A stretch of 64,000 bases of DNA. Origin: Vombatus ursinus (taxonomy: Eukaryota > Chordata > Mammalia > Diprotodontia > Vombatidae). Below are positions 1-10,679 of this stretch, one piece after another. The notes below the pieces were generated by a model. It did no database searches, was not told the DNA's origin, and saw only the letters and a list, made by a program, of their open reading frames with translations. How positions within the stretch are numbered: position 1 is the stretch's first letter; each line of letters opens with the position of its first letter. A program made the translations under genes and the position numbers. Location of the stretch: contig NW_020946557.1 in assembly GCF_900497805.2 (NCBI RefSeq), positions 2,928,195 through 2,992,194 on the forward strand, written 5' to 3'.

Positions 1-196
1 GATGGTCAAGTCTTCTAACTTTTTACTTGAGGTTTAACATCTATTTATTATTTAAAAACAAATTTTTTTTAGAAAGTGACTTCCTCCATGTCCAGAGTTT
101 CAGACTCTTTGTTTAACCAGTCCTTGATAGAGCCCCTACTGAACATGCCCTACTGATCTCCATTAACACCAGAAGGTGAACTACCTAGCACCAATT

Positions 197-434
197 ATTG
201 TTATTCAGTCAATTTTCATTCATGCCCTACTCCTCATGTCATGACCCCATTTGGGGTTTTCTTGACAGAGATACTAGAGTGGTTTGCCATTTCCTTCTCC
301 AGATAATATTACAGATGAAGAAACTGAGGCAGAGTTAAGTGACTTGCCGAGGGTCACACAGCTAGTAAGTTTGAGGCTGGATTTGAACTCAGGAAGATGA
401 GACCTGGCACTCTATTCACTGCACCACTTCTAGC
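197..434 (-). mobile_element. Mar1-type CORE-SINE, nearly full length
   Basis: Read on the minus strand this is a marsupial CORE-SINE. The tRNA-like head with its box B remnant (gttcaaatcc-like) lies at the high-coordinate end, the conserved core (ctcagtttcttcatctgt) is in the middle, and the tail (tgaataacaa) is at the low-coordinate end. The plus strand shows the diagnostic string gaccccatttggggttttct. At least five other copies in this window align over the same length. It is non-coding and moderately diverged. Confidence 0.85.
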
Positions 435-1059
435 AAGAACTTAAAAGAGCCTAATTCAGCCTCTTGACAAGACCAAACTCCTCTATCTTAATTTATCTCT
501 TTATCTCCTGAGTAATGAGCATACAGATATTTCAAATGTCTAGGAATAATTTCACAGTCTTCTTTTTATATTCTTTATATGTCTATTACTTTATATAGTT
601 TTAGGAGAATGGAGCAATAATACTGGTGATGGTTCTTCTGTCATCCTTAGGAGATTTGAACAGGGAAGATTGCTTCCTCTGGTGGGCCATTTCATCATGG
701 ATAGCTGCCTGAGTCAAAAAGGAAACTACTGGTGAAATTTATTTCTCATCCTAATCTAATAATGTTCAATGAGACAAAGAAGAATATCACTTTTATCTGC
801 AGCCAAGGTCCCAGTAGTACTGATTATTTAATAATCAGTCTTTCTTTCCTTATTTTTTCCCTTGAGATTAAAAATAACAGAAAAAAGAATGTCAGGGGAG
901 GATGGGACCTTCAAAGTCATATAGTTCAGATTCTTCTGTCAATAGCAGAGAGAGGGCAAAGTCTGAGGGCATAGGGAAATTTGTTTCCAAAATCTTTAAG
1001 GGGGTAATATTTCAAATGCTTATAAATCACAAGTTTCTAGACTACTTACAAACATTAAT
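435..1059. other. Unassigned AT-rich sequence
   Basis: No repeat family, splice-flanked exon or conserved-looking element was recognised here. An 80-codon open frame at 732-974 has no recognisable domain and is treated as chance. Confidence 0.5.
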
Positions 1060-1500
1060 TTAGTCATCAGTATGCAAAATACGAAATCCTTAGCCAGTGA
1101 CCATGTAATTGACATACTAATGAAGAAACTGAATCTAATCATTTTTGCTATGCATGAAATCAGAAGACAAAAAGAAGCTGTCATTAAATGGAAGGGGAGC
1201 CTACATATTCTTCTTGGACAGGCAAATAAAATTAGTTCTATGATCCTTCCAAAGGTGATGAGAAGTATTATTTCATAGGACACTTGGTTCTCTCAGACTG
1301 AAGTATTCATGATAAACATTTACAAAAAACAACAGCAAAAAGATAAAAAAGTTACCCAGCACTTAGCCTGACACAGTATAGGTACTTAATATGTACTTAT
1401 TGACTGACTAATAGAGGAAATGAATAGGAAGAGAAATTCTATGAAGAACTCACTAAGAAAATCCAAATTATATCAACATAAATTCATTATTTAGTGATTT
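1060..1500 (+). mobile_element. RTE-type LINE fragment (endonuclease part), degraded
   Basis: Bases 1430-1482 translate in one frame to EKFYEELTKKIQI, which resembles the region after the APT motif in RTE-clade endonucleases. About 160 bp upstream, once a small L2 tail is discounted, a stretch around 1208-1235 (cttggacaggcaaataaaa) matches the equivalent position of the RTE fragment at 19545-20120. Collinearity of two anchors is the main evidence. The frame is broken and there is no functional product. Confidence 0.5.
1352..1414 (+). mobile_element. L2 LINE 3'-terminal fragment
   Basis: The sequence has the L2-type 3' end: agcacttagcctgacacag, then ggtacttaatatgtacttattgactgactaa. It sits inside the RTE-like fragment, so it looks like a later insertion. 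Confidence 0.55.
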
Positions 1501-1536
1501 TAACTAAAAAGTACATTTAGGGTAAGACACAAATAT

Positions 1537-1612
1537 ACATACATATATGTGTGTATATACATATATGTGTGTGTGTGGATGTGTGTGTGTATATATATAT
1601 AGGTAGATAGAG
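1537..1612. repeat. Compound (TA/TG)n and GATA-like microsatellite
   Basis: Alternating acatatatgtgtg tracts are followed by a short (TA)n and tagatagagag. This is a simple repeat of low complexity. Confidence 0.9.
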
Positions 1613-1689
1613 AGAAGTAGAATTTAAGATTAAGGAATGGAAGAAGCTAAAGGCTTGTAGACTACACAGAAGCTTCATTTATCTATCTC

Positions 1690-2307
1690 TTTCTATCTAG
1701 TCAGTCAACAAACATTTATTAAGCACTTATTGTGCTTGGAACTGGCACTGTGCTAAGCACTAAGGATATAAAGAAAGGTAAAAAAAAAATGAAAATGAAA
1801 ATAAAAATTAAAATAAAAAAACCCAGTCCCTGATCTCAAGGAACTCACAATCTCTTAGATGAAATTACATGCAGACAATTATGTATAAATAAACTATAGC
1901 CAGGTTAAATTGGAGAAAATCTCAGAGAGAAGGCACTAATATCAAAAGACCATGAAAGGCTTTTTCTAGAAGGTGAGATTTTAGCTGACAAATAAAGCCA
2001 GGGAAGACAGGAGGCAAAGATGATGAGGGAAAAAATTCCAGGCATGGAATATATTCGGTAAAATGCAATCAGGAGAAGGAATATCTTGTATGAGGAATAG
2101 CAAGGAAACCTTCAAAATAATCTGACAATTAGGAAGACTGGAGGACATAGTGAAAAAGAAAAAAAAGTATAATTTTGGACATGTTGAATTTTTTATGTCA
2201 ATGGAATATTCAATTCGAGATATTCAATAGGCGGTTGAACAATGAGAGGAGATCAGCAAATAAGTCAGGACTGAATAAGTAGATCTGTGAATCATTAGCA
2301 TTGCTAT
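1690..2307 (-). mobile_element. L2/CR1-clade LINE, 3' end and part of reverse transcriptase
   Basis: The plus strand begins with the antisense L2 3' end (acaaacatttattaagcac, tgtgctaagcactaagga). It continues into antisense ORF2, including attttggacatgttgaat and gtgaatcattagcattgct. The last string is the reverse complement of the region that encodes the YADD catalytic box in this family. The stretch belongs with the endonuclease pieces at 2546-3450 and 5587-5960, which are on the same strand and in the expected order. Part of the RT appears deleted relative to the family. The element is old and non-functional. Confidence 0.75.
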
Positions 2308-2546
2308 TGATCAATTGTTTCAGGCATGTCTGACTCTTCATGACCCCATTTGTGGTTTTCTTGACAAAGGTACTGGAGTGGTTTGCCAATTCCTTCTCCA
2401 GTTCATTTTAAAGATGAGGAAACTGAGGCAAACAAAGTGACTTGCCCAGGGTCAAACAAATAGTAATGTCTGAGGCAGGATTTGAACTCAGGTCTTCCTG
2501 ACTCTAGGGCAGGCATTCTATTCACTGCATCACCTAGCATAGAGAA
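2308..2546 (-). mobile_element. Mar1-type CORE-SINE inserted in the L2 element
   Basis: A full-length Mar1-like SINE in the same antisense arrangement as 197-434 (ttgatcaattgtttcagg to gcatcacctagca). It interrupts the L2 ORF close to the YADD-encoding region, so the SINE is younger than the L2 copy. Confidence 0.88.
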
Positions 2547-3450
2547 GATCCTTGAATCTATGAAATTCCTTGCCAAGGAGAAAGGTCACCAGGACCTAAA
2601 TGATACAAGATAAGGAAGAAAGAACAAAGAGTTTTGGTGAAGGGCTTCATTGGAATATGAGTTATGTTTCTCAGCTTGTGGGGTGGGGAAGCCATGAAAA
2701 CTTTGAGGGGGGATAAAAAGATCTGGAAAAACTGTTATGGTGATTGTGAGTATGAGTAGATTTGGGAAGTATAAAAGGATTGCCTGCTGCAGTTAGAGCC
2801 CAGTTTAGATTATGTAACAAATTTGTAGAGAGCCCAGTCAGCACAGTTTCATGATTTTCTCCAGCTTCATGAAGTAGAACACGAGGAGGAGTGAAGGCAG
2901 AGGATAGGTGAGATTAATCCAAGGCTGGGATTTGGCAGAGCAAGGTTGGTAATAGGATAAGGATACAGAAGCCAAGAAATGATCGACTAGAGTTGATCTG
3001 GTTTACCAATAGATTGAAATGGTAAATGGAGGCATGTATAGCCAGTTCAAGTATGATATTCTAGGAAAGAACTTAGAGGTCAAGAGATTAGAGGACAGAG
3101 AGAGGATGAGGAACAAGATTTGGGGTTACAAGGCGGGGCTGTCGATGGAATGACAACACAGCTTGTCCAGAGAAGAGAATTTCAGAGTTCATGAACTTGA
3201 ACTAGTATGACCATATCTGTAAACGGTGTGTAAATATGGCATGACCATATCAAATAACTCATAGGAAATGAGTGGGCTAAGGAACTGGAAGGTAGGATTG
3301 TTTGAAGGAGTATCACTATGTACACTGAAGTCCACTAGTATGAAGAGAGGAATTGAGGAAGAAAGGAAGATTATGAGCTGAACACTGAACTCACTGAGAG
3401 ACAAGGGGATTATCCTGGAGATTGGTAATCAACAGCTACAAGAATCTTAT
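2546..3450 (-). mobile_element. L2/CR1-clade LINE, endonuclease C-terminal half and linker
   Basis: The minus strand between 3404 and 3189 translates to a 71-residue open stretch containing VDFSVHSDTPSN followed about 25 residues later by YGHT. This matches the L2/CR1 apurinic-type endonuclease, whose motif is GDFNVH..DPSN followed by HGHTLD. The glycine and the catalytic asparagine of GDFN are replaced here (V and S), so the domain is dead as well as truncated. The region 2560-3190 is the adjoining linker and is less certain. The L1 insertion starts immediately after 3450. Confidence 0.75.
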
Positions 3451-4632
3451 GAGTTTTTGCACAAAGACAATGTAATAAAGATTAAGAAGAAAGAAGAAAG
3501 CTGGGAAGCATTTTTTACTGCCAGTGTTTCTGATAAAGGTCTCATTTCTAAATTACATAGAGAACTGAGTCAAATTTATAAGAACACAAGTCATTCCCCA
3601 ATTGATAAATGGTTAAAGGATATGAACAGGCAGTTTTCAGATGAAAAAATTAAAGCTATCTATAGTCATATGAAAAAAATGCTCAAAAATCACTTGATTA
3701 GAGAAATGCAAATCAAAAAACTCTGAGGTACCACATCATACCTATCAGATTGGTTAACATGACAAAACAGGAAAATGATAAATGTTGGAGAAGATATGGG
3801 AAAATTGGAATATGAATGGATTATTGGTACAATTGTGAACTGATACAACCATTTTGAAAAGCAATTTGGAACTGTGCCCAAAGGGCTATAAAAATGTGCA
3901 TACCCTTTGACCCAGCAATAGCACTTCTAGGGATGTATCTCAAAGAGATCATACAAATGGGGAAAGGACTCACATGTACAACAATATTTATAGCAGCTCT
4001 TTCTGTGGTGGCAAAGAATTGGAAATTGAGATGCCCATCAATTCGGGAATGGCTGAACAAGTTGTGGTGTATGAATGTAATGAAATACTATTGTGCTATA
4101 AGAAATGATGAGCAAGCAGACTTTAGAAAAACCTGGTAAGACTTGTATGGTCTGATGCTGGATGAAATGAACAGAATCAGGAGAACGTTTACACAGTAAC
4201 AGCCATGTTGTGTGATGACTAACTTTGATAGACTTAGCTCTCCTCAGCAATGCAAGGATCTAAGATATCTCCAAAAGTCTCATGAAGAAAAATGCTATCC
4301 ACACCCAGAGAAAGAACTATGGAGTCTGAATGCAGATTGAAGCACACTATTTACTCTTTTTTTTCTTCTGTTTCGTTTTGTTTCTTCTTTCTTGTGGTTC
4401 CTCCCATTGGTTCTAATTCTTCTTTACAACATGACCAAAGTGAAAATATGTTTAATAGTATATTTTAATAGTATATTGTTAATATTAATAATAATGTAGA
4501 GCTTATATCAGATTGCATGTCATCTTGGGGAGGGAGGGAGGGAGGGAGGGAGGGAGGGGGAGAAAATTTAAAAATCAAAAACTTATGGAAGAGAATGCTG
4601 AAAACTAAAAATAAATTAATAAAATAAAAAAT
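3451..4632 (+). mobile_element. LINE-1 3' end, copy 1 of a double insertion
   Basis: This is a 5'-truncated marsupial LINE-1 beginning inside the C-terminal part of ORF2 and running through the 3' UTR. It ends in an A-rich, G-run-flanked tail with (GGGA)n at about 4531-4560. It is flanked on the left by aagaatcttat (3440-3450), and the same 11 bp recur at 5576-5586, after the second copy. Both copies therefore lie inside one target-site duplication. It is inserted into an old minus-strand L2 LINE. Confidence 0.9.
3457..4139 (+). pseudogene. L1 ORF2 protein, C-terminal fragment (broken)
   Basis: Two open stretches in different frames align end to end with the LINE-1 ORF2p C-terminus. The first, 3457-3726 (89 residues), contains SDKGLIS, KDMNRQFS and IREMQIK. 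The second, 3894-4139 (81 residues), contains PFDPAI.LLG, FIAAL and RNDEQADF, equivalent to human PFDPAIPLLG, FIAAL and KNDEFISF. The reverse-transcriptase core and endonuclease are absent because the copy is 5'-truncated. It is a dead LINE fragment, not a host gene. It has lost its reading frame between the two stretches. Confidence 0.88.
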
Positions 4633-5575
4633 AGAAAATGCTTTAAATCACTGTTGATCAGAAAAATGCAAATTAAAACAACTCTGAGATACCACTTCAT
4701 ACCTATCAGAATGGCAATATGACAGAAAATGAAAATGATGAGTTGAAGAAGATGTTGGAAAATTGGAACACTGATGCATTGTTGGTAGAGTTGTGAACTG
4801 ATCCAACCATTCTGGAGAGCAGTTTGGAACTATGACCAAAAAGCTACAAAACTGTGCATGCCCTTTGATCCAGCAATACCACGACTAGGTCTATATCCCA
4901 AAGAGATCATAAAAAAGAGAAAAGGAGCCATGTGTACAAAAATATTTACAGCAGCTCATTTCATGGTAGCAAAAAAATTAGAAATTGAGGGAATGTTCAT
5001 CAATTGGGGGATGCCTGAACAAGTTGTGTTATATGAATGTAATCAAATACTATTGTGCTATAAGAAATGGTGAGCAAGCAGATTTCAGAAAAACCTGGAA
5101 AGACTTATGTGAACTGATGCTGAGTGAAGTGAGCAGAACCAGGAGAATATTACACACAGTAAAAGCCACAATGTGCGATGACCGACTTTGATAGACTTGA
5201 CTCTCCTCAGCAATACAATGATCTAAGACAATGCCAAAAGACTCATGATGGAAAATGCTGTCCACATCCAGAGAAGAACTATCGAGTCTGAATGCAGATC
5301 AAAGCATACTATTTTCATCTTTTGTTTTGTTTTGTTTTGTTTCTCTTGTTTTTTTTCCCCTTTTATTCTGACTCTTCTTTCACAACAGGACTAATGTGGG
5401 GAAATATTTAATATGATTGTACTTGTATAACCTATATCAGATTGCTTGTCATCTTGGGGAGGAGGGAGGAGAGAGAGGAGAAAAAATTTGGAAATCAAAA
5501 TCTTAGGAAAGTGAATGTTGAAAACTTTCTTTACATGTAATTGGAAAAAAATAAAGAATATTTTAAAAAAAGAAA
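4633..5575 (+). mobile_element. LINE-1 3' end, copy 2 of a double insertion
   Basis: A second LINE-1 3' end follows directly in the A-rich tail of the first, in the same orientation. It starts at the ORF2 position that encodes the IREMQIK region (4650-4680) and runs to an A-rich tail at 5545-5575. It resembles copy 1 but is not identical, and its 3' UTR (cacaacaggactaatgtggg to ttacatgtaattggaaaaa) is better preserved. The following aagaatcttat is the right-hand target-site duplication for the whole block. Confidence 0.88.
4858..5191 (+). pseudogene. L1 ORF2 protein, C-terminal fragment of second copy
   Basis: Overlapping frames at 4858-5073 and 4985-5191 contain MPFDPAIPRLGLYPKEI and then YYCAIRNGEQADFRKTW, the same ORF2p C-terminal segment as in the first copy. 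The reading frame changes inside the segment, so it is not translatable as one product. Confidence 0.85.
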
Positions 5576-5586
5576 AAGAATCTTAT

Positions 5587-5960
5587 ATCATGGAAATATA
5601 GATTGAATGGACCTTAAACAAGGAAAGGTTACCTGAATGATGGAGGTAGAGAGAAAGCCTGAAAGTATCAATGAGTGTTACAAACCCTGCCCCTCCTACC
5701 TTGACCAGTGAGTCAGGGGAGTATAGTCAAAGTGTAAACAGTGCTGGAAAGGATGGCCAAGGACACTGTATAATCAGAATAGGGTCAGATTTCAGTGAGT
5801 ATAAGAAGATGGAAGAAGTGGGAAAGGAAAATATTTAAGATGAAAGCAAGTCAAATTTGTTACCTATAGAGCAGGCATTTCAAATAGAATAGTAGAAACG
5901 GTGGGTAGATTTAGAGTATGTTATTGGGAAGGGTTGTTAAGTTGAGGAGAATGTGAATAA
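5587..5960 (-). mobile_element. L2/CR1-clade LINE, endonuclease N-terminal half
   Basis: On the minus strand this continues the L2 interrupted by the L1. The plus-strand strings ttacctatagagcaggcattt and gtcagatttcagtgag are the reverse complements of the L2 endonuclease start (encoding NARSI.NK and LTETWL in the family). The order and spacing fit the piece at 2546-3450. The sequence is degenerate and has stops. It may continue to about 6250 as ORF2 leader or 5' UTR, but I cannot support that part by motif. Confidence 0.65.
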
Positions 5961-6434
5961 GGGAGCAAAGAGTGGGGAACAGAAAGCAAGGTAATAGGAT
6001 TCAAGATTTCAAGATCAATGAAAGAGTGTGACCAGAAGAATCTTGTTAATCATTGAGATGTGAGTCTAAAAAGGTTATCAACATCCCAAAGGGGTTCAGC
6101 CTCAAGGTGGAAATCTCTCAGATCATTAAGTAGTAGTGGAAAGCTGGAAAGAAGGTAAGAATAGGACCTACTCATGTGGTAGGCAAGCTTAGGCAGGTGA
6201 CTGCTAGAAAGAGTGTGATGGAATAATCAATACTTTCTTCTGAAAGAGAGAAGCTAAAAATATTTAATAGTAGTATTAAAGAGAGAATTGGAAAGTCTAG
6301 ACATGGAAAAAAAACAGATGGACTAAACCAAATCTACATAGAGGATGTCTGTGTTTCAGGTAATTCAAGTGTAAGAAACTGTTTCTCAAAATATTTTAAA
6401 GAGTGTAAAATATCAAATGCTTGCAAAACATTAC
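5961..6434. other. Unassigned, possibly L2 5' region
   Basis: This stretch follows the L2 endonuclease start and may be the element's 5' part, but no motif was recognised. Confidence 0.3.
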
Positions 6435-6525
6435 GGACATCTGTAAAATGGTGAGGTTGAACTAGATCACCCTACAGGCCCCTCCAGCTTTGGAATTATA
6501 ATCCTATGATACCAAGGTATCCTCT
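6435..6525 (+). mobile_element. SINE fragment with CR1-type 3' tail
   Basis: The string ggttgaactagatcacccta followed by cccctccagctttggaatt and aatcctatgat is the tail shared by several SINEs here and by the CR1/L3 LINE. Only the 3' part is present. Confidence 0.55.
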
Positions 6526-6718
6526 ATACAAGTGTTGATTTCATCAAGCTCTGGAATATTGCAAAGATTCCTAAATAAGACCCTTCATCATTCAAAGGTT
6601 CAGCCTAACTATCCAAAAGGAAAAGCTATATGTAGGACAGACTGATATGCAGTTAATAGTATAGTCCATAGAGTCAGTGAATCAGTACATATATCTTGAA
6701 AAGACAACCTCCAAGGAG

Positions 6719-6945
6719 AAAATGTGGTATAGTGGTTAGAGTATTATACTTGTTAGGGTGTTATACTTGGGCCTCAGGAAGACCTGGGTTCAAATCCTGC
6801 CTAAGACATGTATTAGCTATGTCACCTTGGGAAAGCTATTTAAACTTCCTTGGTCTTAATTTCCTCATCTGTAGAAATGAGGGGGTAGGGTTCAATGACT
6901 TCTAAGGTGCCTTCTAGCTCTAAATCTGTTATCATGTAATTTTTA
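6719..6945 (+). mobile_element. tRNA-derived CORE-SINE with CR1-type tail
   Basis: It has a tRNA-like head (gtatagtggttagagtatta), a box B-like gggttcaaatcctgcc, the CORE region (taatttcctcatctgtagaaatg) and a 3' tail, gccttctagctctaaatctg. It is MIR/Ther-like in body with a CR1-type end. A 69-codon open frame across it is chance. Confidence 0.75.
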
Positions 6946-7004
6946 TAACATTTGTGAATGGAGAAAGGTGATATCAGTCATGTAACAAGATAGAAGGATG
7001 CATA

Positions 7005-7130
7005 ACCCATAAGACTATGAGCTCCTTGAGAGAAGGGCTGTCCTTTGCCTTTCTTTGTATCCTCAATGTTTAGCGCAGTGCCTGGCACTTAGTGAGCGCT
7101 TAATAAATATTTATTGACGGACGACTGATT
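7005..7130 (+). mobile_element. L2 LINE 3' end
   Basis: The L2 terminal segment is well preserved: agctccttgagagaagggct, gcgcagtgcctggcac, and gcgcttaataaatatttatt with a (TGAC/TGAT)-like terminal repeat. Confidence 0.8.
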
Positions 7131-8087
7131 GATAAGTGGAAACCATGCAATGTCAAAGGACTGAGAAAAAGAACTTTGGCGTGTTGATTGTATCCCCTAC
7201 CAAGGATTTTCGAAATGTGGATGAGTGAATCAGAATGAAAAAGATAGAATGGTCCCATCATTATTATTGGAGGTAATACCAACATCAACAAAGTCACAAA
7301 TCCTTTGAAGTGTTAAAGTTCATTAAAAGCAACTTATCCTTTGTAAATAATAGAACCATAATAGATCCTAATGAGTGACTTTGGGTCACAATCATCTGAA
7401 CTCATATAATACAAGCAGAAAATAGTACATTGTTACTCATTATACGGCTTCTCCAAGAGAGAAATAGAAATCTCTATTGATAAGTAGATGAGTTATTTCA
7501 TTCAGTTTCATAGCCTTATGATGATCTCCCTGAATTTCATATATTCCAAGGGTCTTCCCTACTGGGATGCAATAATTACATCCATTTTAAAATATCCGAT
7601 CTGTTACATAAAAATTTTAAAAGGCCTCTAGAGAAGATCTCTACATTCAGAGCTGTTTAGAATCTGAGTTGCTAGTGCCAATCAATATTTGCCGAACTAT
7701 CTTACCTAATTAACACCACTACTCCCTCAGGATGGATTCAAATTATAGTTTATCCCAGTTTTCTGGAAGACAACCTTTTATCCTCTCAAAAATACAAATC
7801 TGTTAGTCTGCTGGACACCTCTTCAAAATTTTATGACAAATTTATTCATAACCATCCATGGAATTGGATGCATTAACTCTATAACTTATATAAGAAGAAA
7901 GCAGGTTTTAAACATAGTATTGTACTTTCATTGCACTTATTAATTTTTCAGTATACTCTGATGCCATACACAAAAAATCTGTAAATATGCCCCTTTTTAA
8001 TGATGACATTAAACACACATCATATTACATGTTTTCTTTGTATTCCCTCATTATACTTATGTATTGTTTTGTACCATATATAGTTCA
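7131..8087. other. Unassigned AT-rich sequence
   Basis: No repeat, exon or distinctive motif was recognised over this near-kilobase stretch. Confidence 0.5.
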
Positions 8088-8468
8088 GAAATGGCTGGTA
8101 TAATGGTAAAGAGTACTTGATTAAGAGTCAAGAAAACCAGTGTTTGAATGGTGTCTCGTGTGTGCATGTGAATTGTGTCTCTTAGCTGTGTGTGTTCGTC
8201 TGTGTATATGCATGTTTTTGACCCATTATAGAATGTAAGCTCCTTGAGGGAAATATTATTTCATTTTTGTCTTTATACATCCAGGGCTCTGCAGTGTACC
8301 TAGCATGTAGCAGGGACTTAATATATATGCTTCCTGAATCAAATTGAATCCAGTGACTGTATCATTCTGGGCAAATCAGTTAACCTCTCAATTTCTACTT
8401 TCTCATGGTGATTAAGTAGGTAGAGGGAGTTTCCTTGCAAGAGTTCCCAGTACCAATTAAATCACAGG
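8088..8468 (+). mobile_element. SINE remnants flanking an L2 3' end
   Basis: A SINE head (tggtataatggtaaagagta) lies at 8093-8150. An L2 3' end (gtaagctccttgaggg to gcagggacttaata) lies at 8235-8345. A SINE tail of the variant ending ccaattaaatcacaggccca lies at 8350-8468. The same tail type recurs in the SINE at 38183-38410. Whether head and tail are one SINE split by L2 or two SINEs is not clear. Confidence 0.5.
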
Positions 8469-8504
8469 CCCACTGTCCTTTCCTCTGCCATCACACAGTC
8501 TAAC

Positions 8505-8672
8505 AACTTTATTACATACATGCTATATTTTTCCCATTTTACAGATGAGGAAATTGAGGCTCAGGAAAGTTAAGTGATTTAAACAGGATCACAGAGCTGG
8601 TGAGTCTTGGAGGCAGGATTCAAATCCAGACCTTCTTGATTCAGTCTAGATACCTATCTGCTATATCATGCT
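8505..8672 (-). mobile_element. MIR-type CORE-SINE
   Basis: Antisense core: cccattttacagatgaggaa, attgaggctcagg, then aggattcaaatccagacctt, the box B region. The orientation is minus. Confidence 0.8.
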
Positions 8673-8773
8673 ATGACTGTTCAATGCTAGAAACCCCATG
8701 AATTACATACCAATCAGTATCCTGGAAATAAAAACTTCAGTGAAAAAATAAATGAATATTTAAAAAAATTAAA

Positions 8774-8934
8774 GGGGCAGCTAGATGGTGCAGTGGATAA
8801 AGTTCTGGCCTTGGAGTCAGGAGGACCTGAGTTCAAATCCGGCCTCAGACACTTGACACTTACTAGCTGTGTGACCTTGGGCAAGTCACTTAACCCCAAT
8901 TGCCTCACCAAAAAAATAAAATAAAATAAAATAA
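8774..8934 (+). mobile_element. Young tRNA-derived SINE (WSINE1/SINE1_MD-like), full length
   Basis: It starts ggggcagctagatggtgcag, has box B at gagttcaaatccggcctc, then ttaaccccaattgcctcac and an A-rich (AAAAT)n tail. This poly(A)-tailed type is expected to be mobilised by L1. Low divergence from the other copies suggests relative youth. It interrupts or abuts an antisense L2 3' end. Confidence 0.88.
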
Positions 8935-8937
8935 GAA

Positions 8938-9060
8938 CTCTGTTGGGCACTGTGCTAAACACAAGGGATACAAATGCAAACAAGATAGTTCCTGCCCTCA
9001 AGCAGCTTATATTCTACAGGGGAAAGAATACATAAAAGTGATCCTGAAAGGGAAGAAAGG
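8938..9060 (-). mobile_element. L2 LINE 3' region
   Basis: Antisense L2: gggcactgtgctaaacacaa, ggatacaaatgcaaacaag, cctgccctcaagcagctta. Confidence 0.7.
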
Positions 9061-9394
9061 TATGGCGAGGTCTGGTACTAGACAAGAAAAGATGAGGGCT
9101 TACTTATTAGAACTCATCAAGGTCCCATGGGGCAGAGTTCAGGTTCTGATAGGAGGAGGATGAAGAAGATTGCCAGAGAGCATATGGCATGATTTGGAAA
9201 TAGACTGGAAATGGTACAACTCAATGAAGAAATAATTTAACATTTATCATCCATCTGATGCCTGGAATTGACATCACCTGGATTCATTCCTCTGCCTTCC
9301 ATCATTTAAAGTCTTATTCACATTTTGTGAATGAGGCAAATGAGGTCCATGCAGTAACTTTAGACAACTAATAACTGATGTAGGGTGGGCCCAG
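9061..9394. other. Unassigned sequence
   Basis: Partly L2-like flank (gaaagggaagaaaggtat), otherwise nothing recognised. Confidence 0.4.
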
Positions 9395-9812
9395 AACTGA
9401 GCTCTGCTGCCTCTCCCACCTATATTCTCTAAGTCAGTTACGCTGCCTTTCTTGCTGTTCCTTGCACAAGACTCTCCATCTCCCAACTAAATGCTTTTCC
9501 ACTGGCTGATCCTTATGCCTGGAATGCTCCCCCTCCTCACGTCTGCCTACTGGTTTCCCTGGTTTCCTTCAAGATTCAGCTCAAATCCCACTTTCTGCAA
9601 AAGGCCTTTCCCAATACCCCAGCCGCTAGTGCCTCCTCTTCGAGAAGACTCCCAATTATTCCTGTATGCATCCCCTGCATACATAGCTGTTTACATGTTG
9701 TCTCCCCCATTAGAAAGTAAACTCCTTCAGGGCATAGGATGGGTGTTTGCCTTTCTTTGTGCCCCTGGTACATAGGCATATAGTTAACATTTATATAGTA
9801 AACATTTATTTG
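9395..9812 (+). mobile_element. L2 LINE 3' end with ORF2 C-terminal remnant
   Basis: Sense-strand L2: gcctggaatgctccccctcc, tcaagattcagctcaaatcc, aggcctttcccaatacccc, then the 3' UTR signature (gtaaactccttcagggcat) and an end at aacatttatttgttaactga. The 94-codon open frame at 9491-9775 is the eroded ORF2 tail and early 3' UTR, not a gene. The same segment order recurs at 40500-41095 and 56595-56860. Confidence 0.82.
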
Positions 9813-10476
9813 TTAACTGATCATATTATTGGTGGCTGTCCACCCAATCCAACTCCAAAGCATCCACCATTACCGGATAGTCAAGTTTGCAATCCCAAGG
9901 GTCAGGCTAATTATTGAAAGGACACAGTTGATATTGCTCATTCAGGACACTATAACTATATTTTTACAATGACAAATATCAGCATCTACTCTTCTTCCAC
10001 CTCTGCATGAGGTGTATTCAAAGTAAATTGATATCATTGCAAACTCTACTTTTTATTTTGCTATTTCAAAAAAATACTCCCTCATTTTGAAAGGATTTCA
10101 AATTTATTTCCTTGCTTCAACTTTATGAAACCTCAGCTTAGTGATATATAAAAAACATACCCATCTAAGAAGTTTACTCATCATTTCTCAGGGAATTATT
10201 CCTAAGGAGGATAAAATAAATAACCAGGGATATCTCAATCCCTTTTTAAAAAGAAATTCTGTGAGGGAATTTATTCCTAATTTTCTATAAGAACTCTTAT
10301 TAGTATTATCATATTATTTTGACCTATATATCCTAATTCAATAAAATTTGCTATTTAGCTTTATTTTGCTTCTCCAGGAAAGCAATGACTATAATAAGTA
10401 AATGTATATAAAAGGCAACAGGTTCACAACTGAACTTCCATTATCTCCCAAAATGCTCTTTAGAAAAGTGTTGCCA
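9813..10476. other. Unassigned AT-rich sequence
   Basis: No feature recognised. Confidence 0.5.
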
Positions 10477-10679
10477 ATTTTAGGCAGCTAGTTGGTACAG
10501 TGGATAATGTGTTGGACTTGGAATAAGGATAGACATGAATTCAAATCCTGCCTCAGATATTTAGCAGCTGTATGATCCTGGGCAAGTTATTTAGCCTCTC
10601 TAAGCCTTAGTTTTCTCATTTATAAAATGGGGATAATAATAGCACCTTCTTCACAGGATTGCTGTGAGGTTCAAATAAG

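Noticed and set aside
8774-8934. tRNA gene signal (box A/B-like heads) here and in other SINEs
   Set aside because: These are tRNA-derived SINE heads without a foldable full tRNA. No genuine tRNA gene was seen in the window.
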